From positions 1 through 25,083 of the forward strand of contig CAZHAM010000008.1 in NCBI GenBank assembly GCA_964530415.1: a stretch of 25,083 bases of DNA, in the 5' to 3' direction. Within the stretch, counting starts at the first letter, position 1. Every line of letters starts with the position of its first letter. The position numbers and the translations under genes are program-made. The notes beneath the pieces are model-generated. The model was not told the origin of the DNA and made no database searches. It saw nothing but the letters and a program-made list of their open reading frames with translations. Of this stretch, positions 7,900 to 14,495 are shown piece by piece. The DNA is from CAZHAM01 sp964530415 (GTDB taxonomy: Bacteria > Patescibacteriota > WWE3 > UBA101185 > UBA10185).

Positions 7900-8188
7900 A
7901 GGTTTTTTCCAAACATTCCTGAGTAGGTTGGATCACGATCCAGTGGTTATTCTCAAACTTACCTATTTGTTTTCTTAGATTTTCTATAAACAATCGTTTT
8001 ATGCGGTTTCTCTTGGTAGCGTTTTTATGAACTTTTGTCGACACCACTATTCCAATTTTAGCAGGGCCAATATAATTATTTGCTTTTAGGATAAAAAGGT
8101 GGAAAAAGGGATTTTTTATATGTTCGCCGTACTTTCTGGTTACATTAAACTCAAAGCGGGATTTTAGTCTGTTTTGACTTTTTAGCAT
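7841..8188 (-). CDS. rnpA: Ribonuclease P protein component
   Basis: A 115-residue basic protein that binds the RNase P RNA and aids 5' trimming of tRNA precursors. The RNR signature is present as ATKRNRIKRLFIE (residues 57-69), preceded by GIVVSTKVHK, both typical of the central alpha/beta fold. Its start overlaps the rpmH stop by one base (TAATG), and its last 59 bases overlap yidD. The RNA partner is at 13018-13354 in this window, so both halves of the enzyme are within 5 kb. Confidence 0.95.
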   Translation of the reverse strand: MLKSQNRLKSRFEFNVTRKYGEHIKNPFFHLFILKANNYIGPAKIGIVVSTKVHKNATKRNRIKRLFIENLRKQIGKFENNHWIVIQPTQECLEKTYEEIGSEITKTLSKISGSN

Positions 8189-8340
8189 TATTTAGAACTG
8201 GGTTTAACGGTCAGTCTTATTCTGCCTTTTAATCTACGTCTTTTCAGTACGTTTTTACCTCCCGGTGTTGCCATTTTTGACAAAAATCCGTGAGTTCTTG
8301 CGCGTTTTTTCTTTTTTGGTTGCCAAACTCTTTTAGGCAT
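8188..8340 (-). CDS. rpmH: 50S ribosomal protein bL34
   Basis: A 50-residue, strongly basic ribosomal protein. The start was set at 8340 (MPKRVWQPKKKKRARTHGF) because the family begins there and because the promoter at 8351-8379 predicts transcription beginning about four bases upstream; the longer frame to 8409 would run through that promoter. The core FLSKMATPGG then VLKRRRLKGR is typical. It heads the rpmH-rnpA-yidD run. Confidence 0.96.
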   Translation of the reverse strand: MPKRVWQPKKKKRARTHGFLSKMATPGGKNVLKRRRLKGRIRLTVKPSSK

Positions 8341-8345
8341 AACAG

Positions 8346-8354
8346 TGTGCATAA
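8346..8354 (-). promoter_or_regulatory. DnaA-box-like 9-mer at the rpmH promoter
   Basis: The minus strand reads TTATGCACA, which fits the consensus TTATNCACA, and it overlaps the -10 box of rpmH. It is a single site; about one match per window of this size is expected by chance, and no cluster of boxes was seen around it. Confidence 0.25.
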
Positions 8355-8379
8355 TATAGGAAAAAGGTGGTGGAGTCAA
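8351..8379 (-). promoter_or_regulatory. Promoter of rpmH-rnpA-yidD
   Basis: On the minus strand TTGACT (8374-8379), a 17-base spacer and TATTAT (8351-8356). The predicted start near 8344 leaves a leader of about four bases before the rpmH ATG, with no Shine-Dalgarno site. Confidence 0.7.
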
Positions 8380-8431
8380 TGTTGGCGAGCGTGTGTTACG
8401 CGGATTCAAGGTGTGTTATAGACCTATAGCC

Positions 8432-8460
8432 TTGAATTGTGCTCTGTATTTTGATAAGAT
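8432..8460 (+). promoter_or_regulatory. Promoter of the VOC-like gene
   Basis: TTGAAT (8432-8437), a 17-base spacer and TAAGAT (8455-8460). Predicted start near 8467 gives a 40-base leader that contains the AGGAGG site at about 8496-8501. It is divergent from the rpmH promoter. Confidence 0.6.
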
Positions 8461-8506
8461 GCGGTCACCATAATCAAGCGGATGTCTAACTAGATAGGAG
8501 GAAAGT

Positions 8507-8953
8507 ATGAAATCCAATCAGCCTTTAGTTTTTGGGGTAAGGTTTTTTTGTTCACAAGAGCGTAAATCCGAAGCATGGATATTTCTTCAAGATATTTTGG
8601 GCTTCAAGCAAGTCAAAAACGAACCCGGCGGGGAACTCGGAGTCTACATATACAGTGCATCTTCGTTCCACTTAATTCTGGACTCTAATGTTCAGGGGAT
8701 TTCTCCCGAGGTTGAGCTGAGCTGTCTTTACATTTCGGTTTTGGATCTGGATCTTCTTATTGAGCAAACTCAACACTTTGCCGAGTTTTGGGGGCTAAAA
8801 GTAGAGTTATCTAACAAAGGGGATTACGTCTGTGTTTCCATTCCCGAAGTTTATTACTTTAGCTTCATGTTTTCCAAGAGAAACAGGTACCCAGGAGAAA
8901 CAGCCTTAGCAACCCTTGCAACGATAATAAATAAACCCGCAAGTACAAGGTAA
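8507..8953 (+). CDS. VOC/glyoxalase-fold-like protein
   Basis: A 148-residue soluble protein. The first half (GVRFFCSQERKSEAWIFLQD, then ILGFKQV and a strand ending FHLILDS) has the beta-alpha-beta-beta-beta layout of a glyoxalase/bleomycin-resistance (VOC) half-domain. The second half (CLYISVLDLDLLIEQTQHF ... YVCVSIPEVYYFSFMF) repeats it. I cannot identify a full set of metal ligands, so enzyme activity is uncertain and a binding role is possible. Start ATG has a strong AGGAGG site; a consensus promoter lies upstream and a long hairpin downstream. Sampled GC (about 40-43%) is somewhat above that of its neighbours. It stands where dnaA often stands, divergent from rpmH. Confidence 0.6.
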   Translation: MKSNQPLVFGVRFFCSQERKSEAWIFLQDILGFKQVKNEPGGELGVYIYSASSFHLILDSNVQGISPEVELSCLYISVLDLDLLIEQTQHFAEFWGLKVELSNKGDYVCVSIPEVYYFSFMFSKRNRYPGETALATLATIINKPASTR

Positions 8954-8973
8954 GTAGAATAATCTGCCCAAAA

Positions 8974-9030
8974 GCGCTCTGCCGTTGATAACTTTTTCAA
9001 CAACGGCAGGGTGCTTCAGGATAATTTTTT
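8974..9030 (+). terminator. Hairpin after the VOC-like gene
   Basis: Arms 8974-8987 and 9001-9014 can form 14 consecutive pairs (two of them G-U), with the core CTGCCGTTG/CAACGGCAG. The T run (9025-9030) comes ten bases after the stem, so it is not a textbook terminator. It ends just before the -10 box of the next gene and probably insulates the two. Confidence 0.5.
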
Positions 9031-9038
9031 GGTATACT
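9030..9038 (+). promoter_or_regulatory. Extended -10 promoter of the tRNA-binding gene
   Basis: TATACT at 9033-9038 is preceded by TGG (9030-9032 reads TGG), the extended -10 arrangement; no good -35 is seen. The predicted start is 9045, the A of the ATG, implying a leaderless mRNA. Confidence 0.5.
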
Positions 9039-9044
9039 CCCTAT

Positions 9045-9395
9045 ATGGATAATCAAGATAATTCACAACTCCAGCAAATCACATACGACGATTTTTCAAA
9101 AATTGAGTTTCGCGCAGGATTTATTGAAGTTTGCGAAAAAGTCGAGGGTTCGGTCAAAATGCTTAAGTTGATGGTAGATTTTGGCGAATTTGGAAAAAAA
9201 CAGATCCTAACCGGTTTGGGCGAAGTTTTAACTCCAGAAGATTTGCTAAACAAGACAGTGGTTTTTGTGTTTAACATGGTTCCGCGAAAGATAATGGGCC
9301 TCGAATCTCAGGGAATGATAATGGGGACTGATGAAGAATTGCCAAAAATACTTATAGCACCTCAAAATACTGCACCGGGAACAAGAATTATCTAA
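9045..9395 (+). CDS. tRNA-binding domain protein (EMAP/MetRS C-terminal/CsaA type)
   Basis: A 116-residue stand-alone OB-fold tRNA-binding domain, as found at the C-terminus of MetRS or alone as CsaA/YgjH/Arc1p-like proteins. Key segments are FSKIEFRAGFIEVCEKVEG (strand 1 and the loop), KQILTGLGEVLTPEDLLNKT and FNMVPRKIMGLESQGMIMG, which closely follow the family pattern (I.V.G.I..V...P.A..LL; R.I...Y.P..L.GK; NL.PRK..G..S.GM.L). The frame is open upstream to 8985, but those residues are not family-like and the -10 box at 9033 falls inside that extension, so ATG 9045 is the start. It lies 10 nt before miaB, so the pair is likely co-transcribed; both concern tRNA. Confidence 0.85.
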   Translation: MDNQDNSQLQQITYDDFSKIEFRAGFIEVCEKVEGSVKMLKLMVDFGEFGKKQILTGLGEVLTPEDLLNKTVVFVFNMVPRKIMGLESQGMIMGTDEELPKILIAPQNTAPGTRII

Positions 9396-9405
9396 TCTAT
9401 CTTTT

Positions 9406-10611
9406 ATGTTTACCCCGCAAAAATATCTAATCAAGACACTTGGATGCCAAGCAAATTTGGCTGATTCAAATACGATGGCGGGTATTTTGGAATCATTGGG
9501 ATTAGAAGAAGTAAAAATAATCGAAGATCCCGTTAACGAATCAACCGCGCTTTTGAAAACACTTCCTGAGGTTGATTTATTTATAATTAATACCTGTTCA
9601 GTCAGACAAAAAAGCGAAGACAAGGCTTATGGAGTAGGAAAAATTTTTAAAAAACTCAAAGATAATGGAATTAAGACTCCCCATGTCGTTATGGCAGGAT
9701 GCATGGTAGGTTCCGCAACAGGTCAGCGCCAAAGATTTGAATTTGAACAATTAAAAAAGAAAACTCCTTGGGTTGATACTTATATAAACCCAACTCAACT
9801 ATTTGATCTTCCCAATGTTTTAAATGAAAAAAAAGTTTTGAGCGAGTGGGCGGTTAAAAAATTTGATCCCAATGGTATATACAATAAGCAAGTTGAAAAG
9901 AAGCGCGCTTTTGTAAATATTTCTAACGGGTGCGATAACTTTTGCACCTTTTGCGTAGTTCCGTATGCGCGTGGAAAAGAGGTATCCCGCTCTTCAGAAG
10001 AGATACTTAAAGAAATTAGCCATTTAACAATGAGGGGAATTACCGAAGTTACTCTATGTGGCCAAAATGTTAATTCTTGGGGATTAACGGTAAGCGAGAA
10101 ATTTAAACTTAGAACCGGAAGCAATCAAAAACTTCCTTTTGCAAAACTTTTGCGCGAGATACACGAAATTCCCGAAATCACAAAAATCGATTTTATTTCG
10201 TCAAATCCGTTTGATTTCACAAATGATCTTATTGAAGCAATTAAACTTCCTAAAATTTCAAATTATATGCATATTGCAGTCCAGTCGGGAAATAACGAAG
10301 TTTTAAAAAATATGAACAGAAGACATACAATTGAAGAATTTACCGATTTAATAGAAAAAATTAAACTGGCTAAACCAGGGGTAGAAATTGGTACGGATTT
10401 AATTGTTGGCTTTCCGGGAGAAACAGATGCGCAGTTTAGAGATACGGTAGAACTCGTAAAAAGAATTAAATTTAATGTGGCATTTATCGCGATGTATTCT
10501 CCGAGAAAAGGCACTTTTGCCGATAAAGAACTTAAGGACGATGTTACCCGCGACGAGAAAAAGAGTAGACACGATATCTTAACGAAGGCTTGGAAGGAGA
10601 GTTTGAAATAA
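9406..10611 (+). CDS. miaB: tRNA-2-methylthio-N6-dimethylallyladenosine synthase (MiaB), TRAM-less
   Basis: Radical SAM methylthiotransferase that adds a methylthio group to i6A37 of tRNA, the step after MiaA. The N-terminal UPF0004 domain has the three cluster cysteines (C14 in TLGCQANLADS, C64 in INTCSV, C99 in AGCM). The radical SAM motif CxxxCxxC is C176, C180, C183 (GCDNFCTFCVVPYARG). The protein has 401 residues and stops at WKESLK, whereas most MiaB proteins run to 440-480 with a TRAM RNA-binding domain, which is missing. A terminator-like hairpin follows at once, so this is a natural end and not an obvious frameshift. RimO or MtaB are alternatives, but the N-terminal motif and the nearby miaA favour MiaB. 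Translation begins at ATG without a clear ribosome site. Confidence 0.9.
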   Translation: MFTPQKYLIKTLGCQANLADSNTMAGILESLGLEEVKIIEDPVNESTALLKTLPEVDLFIINTCSVRQKSEDKAYGVGKIFKKLKDNGIKTPHVVMAGCMVGSATGQRQRFEFEQLKKKTPWVDTYINPTQLFDLPNVLNEKKVLSEWAVKKFDPNGIYNKQVEKKRAFVNISNGCDNFCTFCVVPYARGKEVSRSSEEILKEISHLTMRGITEVTLCGQNVNSWGLTVSEKFKLRTGSNQKLPFAKLLREIHEIPEITKIDFISSNPFDFTNDLIEAIKLPKISNYMHIAVQSGNNEVLKNMNRRHTIEEFTDLIEKIKLAKPGVEIGTDLIVGFPGETDAQFRDTVELVKRIKFNVAFIAMYSPRKGTFADKELKDDVTRDEKKSRHDILTKAWKESLK

Positions 10612-10621
10612 GGAGAGTTGC

Positions 10622-10655
10622 GAGCAGCGAACTTGTTTTTAATTCGCTGCTCTTT
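10622..10655 (+). terminator. Hairpin between miaB and the small membrane gene
   Basis: GAGCAGCGAA (10622-10631) pairs perfectly with TTCGCTGCTC (10643-10652) around an 11-base loop. Only a short TTT follows on the plus strand. It lies between convergent genes and may serve both. Confidence 0.6.
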
Positions 10656-10669
10656 AGGCTGATAATAAC

Positions 10670-10945
10670 TTATTTTACGTATTTTCCAAAAAAGAAAATC
10701 GATAACGGGCCCGTAAACCCTATGCCTAAAAGCTGAGCTGTTGTGGGTCTGGTGTGTTCTGATAACAAATACTTTGTATTAACGACACCTGCTAGGAAAG
10801 TATCTGCTATTGCCCAGGCAAGCCCTAGAATCATAAACCCATTTTTTATGATTTCGTTGTTAGAATTTACAGCCACGATGAGTGAAAGTATAAATACAAT
10901 TACCCCGGGGACATAGACCTTTAGGTACACGTGTGCGTTTTTCAT
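10670..10945 (-). CDS. Small membrane protein of unknown function
   Basis: A 91-residue protein with two clear membrane segments (VYVPGVIVFILSLIVAV and GFMILGLAWAIADTFLAGVV) and a third hydrophobic stretch near the end (LLGIGFTGPLSIFFFGKYV). The start at 10945 is set by an AAGGAG site eight bases upstream and by the extended -10 promoter at 10980-10988. The open frame continues upstream to 11350, but there it is antisense to miaA. I recognise no family. It is one of only a few genes here with a real leader and Shine-Dalgarno site, like the two forward genes around rpmH. Confidence 0.75.
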   Translation of the reverse strand: MKNAHVYLKVYVPGVIVFILSLIVAVNSNNEIIKNGFMILGLAWAIADTFLAGVVNTKYLLSEHTRPTTAQLLGIGFTGPLSIFFFGKYVK

Positions 10946-10979
10946 GTTCTGTTCTCCTTTCGCCTTATTTGGCCGGGCT

Positions 10980-10988
10980 ATTATATCA
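10980..10988 (-). promoter_or_regulatory. Extended -10 promoter of the 91-residue membrane protein
   Basis: The minus strand reads TGATATAAT: a perfect TATAAT with the extended TGn. Predicted start near 10973 leaves a 28-base leader with the AAGGAG site. It stands back to back with the miaA -10 box, 16 bases away. Confidence 0.6.
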
Positions 10989-11001
10989 CGGCACAGACGT
11001 G

Positions 11002-11007
11002 TAAAAT
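11002..11007 (+). promoter_or_regulatory. -10 box of miaA
   Basis: TAAAAT directly preceded by TG. Predicted start is near 11014, three bases before the chosen ATG at 11017. No convincing -35 is seen. Confidence 0.4.
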
Positions 11008-11016
11008 GTGGGGGAT

Positions 11017-11964
11017 ATGACAAAAATACCAGTAATAGTCGGACCAACATCGACAGGAAAAACCTCATTGGCAATAGAGCTTTGCACAGCTTTAAGCAAA
11101 CTTGGCCACAAATCCCAAATACTCTCTGCCGATTCACGCCAAATTTACAAGAAAATGGATATTGGAACAGGTAAAAAGCCCTTAGACCTATCCGAAAAAA
11201 TATCGGTGGGGGATACAAAATGGACAATAAACGGAGTAGACATCCTAGGTTATGATCTTGTATTTCCAGACCAAACATTTTCTTCCTTTGAGTACGCTGA
11301 ATTTGCGCTGTCGATATTAAAAAAGGGAATAGCGCAAAAAAATATGACAATTTTAGTCGGTGGAACTGGTTTTTACATTGATGCCGTTACGGGAAGGGCG
11401 CAGCAATCAAATGTAATTCCGGATTTTGAATATCGAAAAACACTCGAAATGCTGGAAACTGAAAAATTAGCCCAAAAGTTAATGTCGTTAAATCTAGAGG
11501 TCTATAATAATACTGATGTTAAAAATCGAAACCGATTGATCAGAGCTATCGAAAGAGAAAACCCATCAAAAAAAATTAGGACTCCCCTACCCTTAATCTC
11601 CGATGTTCAGTATGTTTATTACGGTTTAACGGCTCCTAACGAGTTTTTGTATCAACGGGTAGATGCCTGGCTTGACACAATTTGGCGCAACGGACTTTTA
11701 GATGAAACAAACGAATTAATTAAACTTGGCTATAAAGATTCGCCCAGAATGCACGGCCTTGTGTATAAATCCGCTCTTGAATTTACCGAAGGAACTTTAG
11801 CTGAGCAAGACGCGATTCAAAGGGCAAAATTTGATTTGCACGCATATATTAGACGCCAATTAACGTGGTTTAAAAAAAACAAAGAAATTAAATGGTTTGA
11901 TATATCAAATTCAACTAAAAACGAGATCTCAAATAAAATACTTTCTGATTTAAAACTCTCTTAG
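11017..11964 (+). CDS. miaA: tRNA dimethylallyltransferase
   Basis: A 315-residue transferase that adds a dimethylallyl group to A37 of tRNAs reading UNN codons, making the substrate of MiaB. The P-loop is GPTSTGKT (residues 9-16), followed by the substrate motif SADSRQIYKKMDIGTGK; the tRNA-binding insert contains NRLIRAIER and the C-terminal region YIRRQLTWFKKNKEIKWFD, all typical. ATG 11017 is preferred to the GTG at 11008, because the -10 box ends at 11007. miaB lies just upstream on the same strand, separated by the reverse membrane gene. Confidence 0.95.
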   Translation: MTKIPVIVGPTSTGKTSLAIELCTALSKLGHKSQILSADSRQIYKKMDIGTGKKPLDLSEKISVGDTKWTINGVDILGYDLVFPDQTFSSFEYAEFALSILKKGIAQKNMTILVGGTGFYIDAVTGRAQQSNVIPDFEYRKTLEMLETEKLAQKLMSLNLEVYNNTDVKNRNRLIRAIERENPSKKIRTPLPLISDVQYVYYGLTAPNEFLYQRVDAWLDTIWRNGLLDETNELIKLGYKDSPRMHGLVYKSALEFTEGTLAEQDAIQRAKFDLHAYIRRQLTWFKKNKEIKWFDISNSTKNEISNKILSDLKLS

Positions 11965-12024
11965 GTATTGTAATAGAAGCCATTTTATGTATATTTAAGT
12001 TATATTTAAATTGGAGTCTGCAGG

Positions 12025-13014
12025 TTGGATAAAGAAATTGTAATCTCAATTAAAACCGTTATTTTTACCCTACTTTTACTGTTGGGAGCTTATGTAATTT
12101 ATAGAATTGGCCCCATAATAAGCCTTTTATTAGTAGCACTACTCATTGTTTTCGCCGTTGAGCCATTCATCAAGAAATTAATGAAGATTAATATAATGAA
12201 TCAACCTATTTCTCGTGGGGTGGCTGTTTTAGTGGTCTACTTACTGTTAATTTTTATCTTGATACTAGTAGTCACAACGATTGTCCCGACTTTTGTTGTT
12301 CAGGTCCAAAAACTTTTAACTAATATGGCTAGTATATTTGCCCAGCTAAACGTTTCTGAGCAGATAGACTTTTCAACTGAAGGCATAATTACTCAGTTTT
12401 CCAGGTTGTCCTCGGGATTTGTCTCCGCTCTATACGGTTCTTTTAGGGTTATATTTACGATTTTTAGTGTTTTAATACTTTCGATTTACATGTCTAGTGA
12501 TTGGGAAAATCTTAAAATGAGATTTTCAGAGATGTTCTCAGCAAAACAAGCGGAAGAAGTTCTTAGTATACTCGAGGAGATTGAAACTAGCATAGGACAT
12601 TGGGTAAAAGGACAAGTGATATTAATGGTAGTTGTTGGAGTCGCTAGCTTTATCGGGCTTTTAATTTTGGATGTAGATTATGCTTTAGCACTAGGACTTT
12701 TAGCAGGTGTATTAGAGGTAGTTCCAATGATCGGGCCGGTTATCGCTGCGGTTTTCAGCGGAGTTGTTGGTTTTGTTGATTCTCCCATCAAAGGAGTTGG
12801 GGTTGTCGTCTTATTTATAATAATTCAGCAGTTGGAAAATAATATTTTGGTTCCAAAGATTATGCAAAAAGTCTCAGGATTTAGTCCGTTACTGATTTTA
12901 ATTGCGCTTCTAGTGGGCGGGGAAATGTTTGGAGTTTTAGGAGCAGTTTTAGCCATTCCATTTACCATGATCGGCCATATCCTCTTAAAAAGAGTTTTAG
13001 CTAGCCGAGTTTAA
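12025..13014 (+). CDS. AI-2E family transporter (PerM/YdiK-like)
   Basis: A 329-residue membrane protein with about seven or eight hydrophobic segments. The typical layout is two N-terminal helices, a third at about 55-80, a soluble middle (KLLTNMASIFAQLNVSEQID ...) and a C-terminal block with DVDYALALGLLAGVLEVVPM followed by IGPVIAAV and the VPKIMQKVSGFSPLL segment. These are characteristic of the AI-2E/UPF0118 family. Members export autoinducer-2 or act as Na+/H+ exchangers; the true substrate here is unknown. The start is a TTG with a GGAG site eight bases upstream; no in-frame ATG exists before well inside the gene. It ends three bases before the 3' end of the RNase P RNA on the other strand. 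Confidence 0.88.
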   Translation: MDKEIVISIKTVIFTLLLLLGAYVIYRIGPIISLLLVALLIVFAVEPFIKKLMKINIMNQPISRGVAVLVVYLLLIFILILVVTTIVPTFVVQVQKLLTNMASIFAQLNVSEQIDFSTEGIITQFSRLSSGFVSALYGSFRVIFTIFSVLILSIYMSSDWENLKMRFSEMFSAKQAEEVLSILEEIETSIGHWVKGQVILMVVVGVASFIGLLILDVDYALALGLLAGVLEVVPMIGPVIAAVFSGVVGFVDSPIKGVGVVVLFIIIQQLENNILVPKIMQKVSGFSPLLILIALLVGGEMFGVLGAVLAIPFTMIGHILLKRVLASRV

Positions 13015-13017
13015 TTT

Positions 13018-13354
13018 GCAGGAAGCCCATAAGCCAGATTCTGTTTACAAACATTTCTGTTTTGTCCATCATCTATCTATGCCCCATCTTTATTCCTCGC
13101 CGAGCAGGCTGATAACGGAAAGTTCGTGGGTTGCTAAAGGGTGGGATTGCCCGTTTCAATCTTTTTTCATAGCCTAAGCCTTAGAAAAAAGTTCGTCACT
13201 GTTGCTCTCAAAGGATGTTAATTCATCCTCTGTTTTTCCCGGCTTTCACCAAGAAAACACCGTAGATTTCGCTCCGGAGGTTGCCCCCCGTTCCCTTGCT
13301 CTGTATAGTCTGGACTTTCCTCCCGGGTTAACGGGCGATGAACCAGCTTCCTGC
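13018..13354 (-). ncRNA. rnpB: RNase P RNA, bacterial type A-like
   Basis: On the minus strand the 5' end GCAGGAAGC (13354-13346) pairs perfectly with the 3' end GCTTCCTGC (13026-13018), forming helix P1. Close to the 5' end is the conserved GGAGGAAAGTCCAGACT (P4/CR-I), and close to the 3' end ACAGAATCTGGCTTA with GGGC (CR-V). A conserved GAAAC segment and a GATAGATGATGGAC block, like the E. coli GATGAATGACTGTCC, lie between. Length is about 337 nt. The -10 box TATAAT ends six bases before the P1 start, which fixes the 5' end. The RNA cleaves 5' leaders from tRNA precursors with RnpA. No GGU is found in the region where loop L15 should lie. Confidence 0.95.
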
Positions 13355-13360
13355 ACCGCC

Positions 13361-13369
13361 ATTATAGCA
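13361..13369 (-). promoter_or_regulatory. Extended -10 promoter of rnpB
   Basis: The minus strand reads TGCTATAAT, a perfect -10 with extended TGn. The predicted start, 13354, coincides with the first base of helix P1, which confirms a gap of six bases between box and start in this organism. Confidence 0.75.
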
Positions 13370-13394
13370 AATAAACCGCCACACCACCCGAATA

Positions 13395-13403
13395 TGATAT
13401 TAT
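13395..13403 (+). promoter_or_regulatory. Extended -10 promoter of mltG
   Basis: TGATATTAT: TATTAT at 13398-13403 with TGn in front. The predicted start is 13410, the A of the mltG ATG, so the mRNA would have no leader. It is divergent from the rnpB promoter about 30 bases away. Confidence 0.5.
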
Positions 13404-13409
13404 TACCCC

Positions 13410-14495
13410 ATGCCAGAGGAACCGGATCCTAAAAAATATCATGTTTTATCAAGTAATATGAAAAAGAAGTTAGCCCTATTTTTAGTAATATTTGTATTTA
13501 TCATTTCCCCCCTTATTATGGTTAAGTATTACGAATTAGCCGTAACAAGACCATCCCAAACCGCAAACGAAGCCACAATTGATATCGGAAAAGGAGATTC
13601 CGTATCAGAGATCTCAGACGAGCTATATACCAGGGGTGCGATAAATTCAGGGTTCTTATTTAATTTATATGTCTTTTTAACAAAGAGCGATAAAAGTTTG
13701 CAGGCGGGGATTTTTACAATTCCGGCAGGAATTTCGATAAAAGATTTAGTTGAGATACTTAAAGAAGGCAGGGACGACAAAAAAATTACTTTTATAGAGG
13801 GCTGGCGCGTTGAGGAGTTTGCCAGAGAAGCCGCGAAAGCTTACGGAAACATTGATTACAAAAAGTTTTTGGATTTAGCGAAAGAACACGAAGGGTATTT
13901 GTTTCCCGACACCTATCTATTTAACAGCGATATTGAAGAAGAGGAACTTGTTAACTATTTGCTCGCAACTTTTGAAAGTAAAACAGAAGATGTATTTACT
14001 GCCGATAAAATTAAAAAAACAGGTTTAACCAAGGAACAGATTATTGTTTTAGCCTCCATTGTAGAACGTGAAACAAGAACCGATGAAGAAAAACCCGTTA
14101 TCGCTGGAATTTTAATTAAGAGGTTAAACGAAGGTGCTAAACTTGAAGCCGACGCCACAACTCAGTACGCCGTTGCGCTAAAAGAAGTATGTTCAAATTT
14201 TTATGACCAGTCAGATAATTTTTGTACCCCTACCCAAGAAGATTTGATGGAAATGGATTGGTGGCCGAATACTTTAACTATTGATGATATTAATTTTGAT
14301 AGCCCATACAACACAAGAAAAGTTACAGGTCTTCCACCGGCACCGATAAGCAGTGTTGGTCTCTCTTCAATTAATGGAGTTGTTAATTATGCCGAAACCG
14401 ATTATTATTTTTATCTCCACGGGTCAAATGGAGATGTTCATTACGCAAGAACGTTAGATGAACATAATGCCAACATCGCCAACTATATTAATTAA
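13410..14495 (+). CDS. mltG: Endolytic murein transglycosylase MltG
   Basis: A 361-residue membrane-anchored enzyme that cleaves nascent glycan strands and sets their length. It has a short cytoplasmic start, one membrane segment (about residues 19-38), a LysM-like region and the YceG catalytic domain. The catalytic Glu is E219 in ASIVERET; LEADATTQYA, SPYNTRKVTGLPP and FYLHGSNGDVHYARTLDEH are family signatures. Two Cys residues flank an insert (about 270-285, with NFYDQSDNFC) that is not usual in MltG. Start: ATG 13410, on the predicted transcription start. The stop overlaps the stop of the gene on the other strand in TTAA (14492-14495). Confidence 0.95.
   Translation: MPEEPDPKKYHVLSSNMKKKLALFLVIFVFIISPLIMVKYYELAVTRPSQTANEATIDIGKGDSVSEISDELYTRGAINSGFLFNLYVFLTKSDKSLQAGIFTIPAGISIKDLVEILKEGRDDKKITFIEGWRVEEFAREAAKAYGNIDYKKFLDLAKEHEGYLFPDTYLFNSDIEEEELVNYLLATFESKTEDVFTADKIKKTGLTKEQIIVLASIVERETRTDEEKPVIAGILIKRLNEGAKLEADATTQYAVALKEVCSNFYDQSDNFCTPTQEDLMEMDWWPNTLTIDDINFDSPYNTRKVTGLPPAPISSVGLSSINGVVNYAETDYYFYLHGSNGDVHYARTLDEHNANIANYIN

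Noticed and set aside
8341..8409. Longer start for rpmH
   Set aside because: The added residues are not in the bL34 family and the stretch contains the rpmH promoter.
8985..9044. Longer start for the tRNA-binding protein
   Set aside because: The stretch includes the 3' arm of the upstream hairpin and the -10 box, and the residues do not fit the family.
10946..11350. N-terminal extension of the reverse membrane protein to 226 residues
   Set aside because: The extension is antisense to miaA, and the ribosome site and TGATATAAT promoter both fix the start at 10945.
12988..13008. CTCTT/AAGAG hairpin followed by TTTT near the end of the AI-2E gene
   Set aside because: It lies inside the coding region with only five weak pairs, so it is not called a terminator.
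13202..13432. Open frame of 76 codons on the plus strand upstream of mltG
   Set aside because: It is antisense to RNase P RNA over most of its length, and it runs through the mltG promoter; the residues look random.
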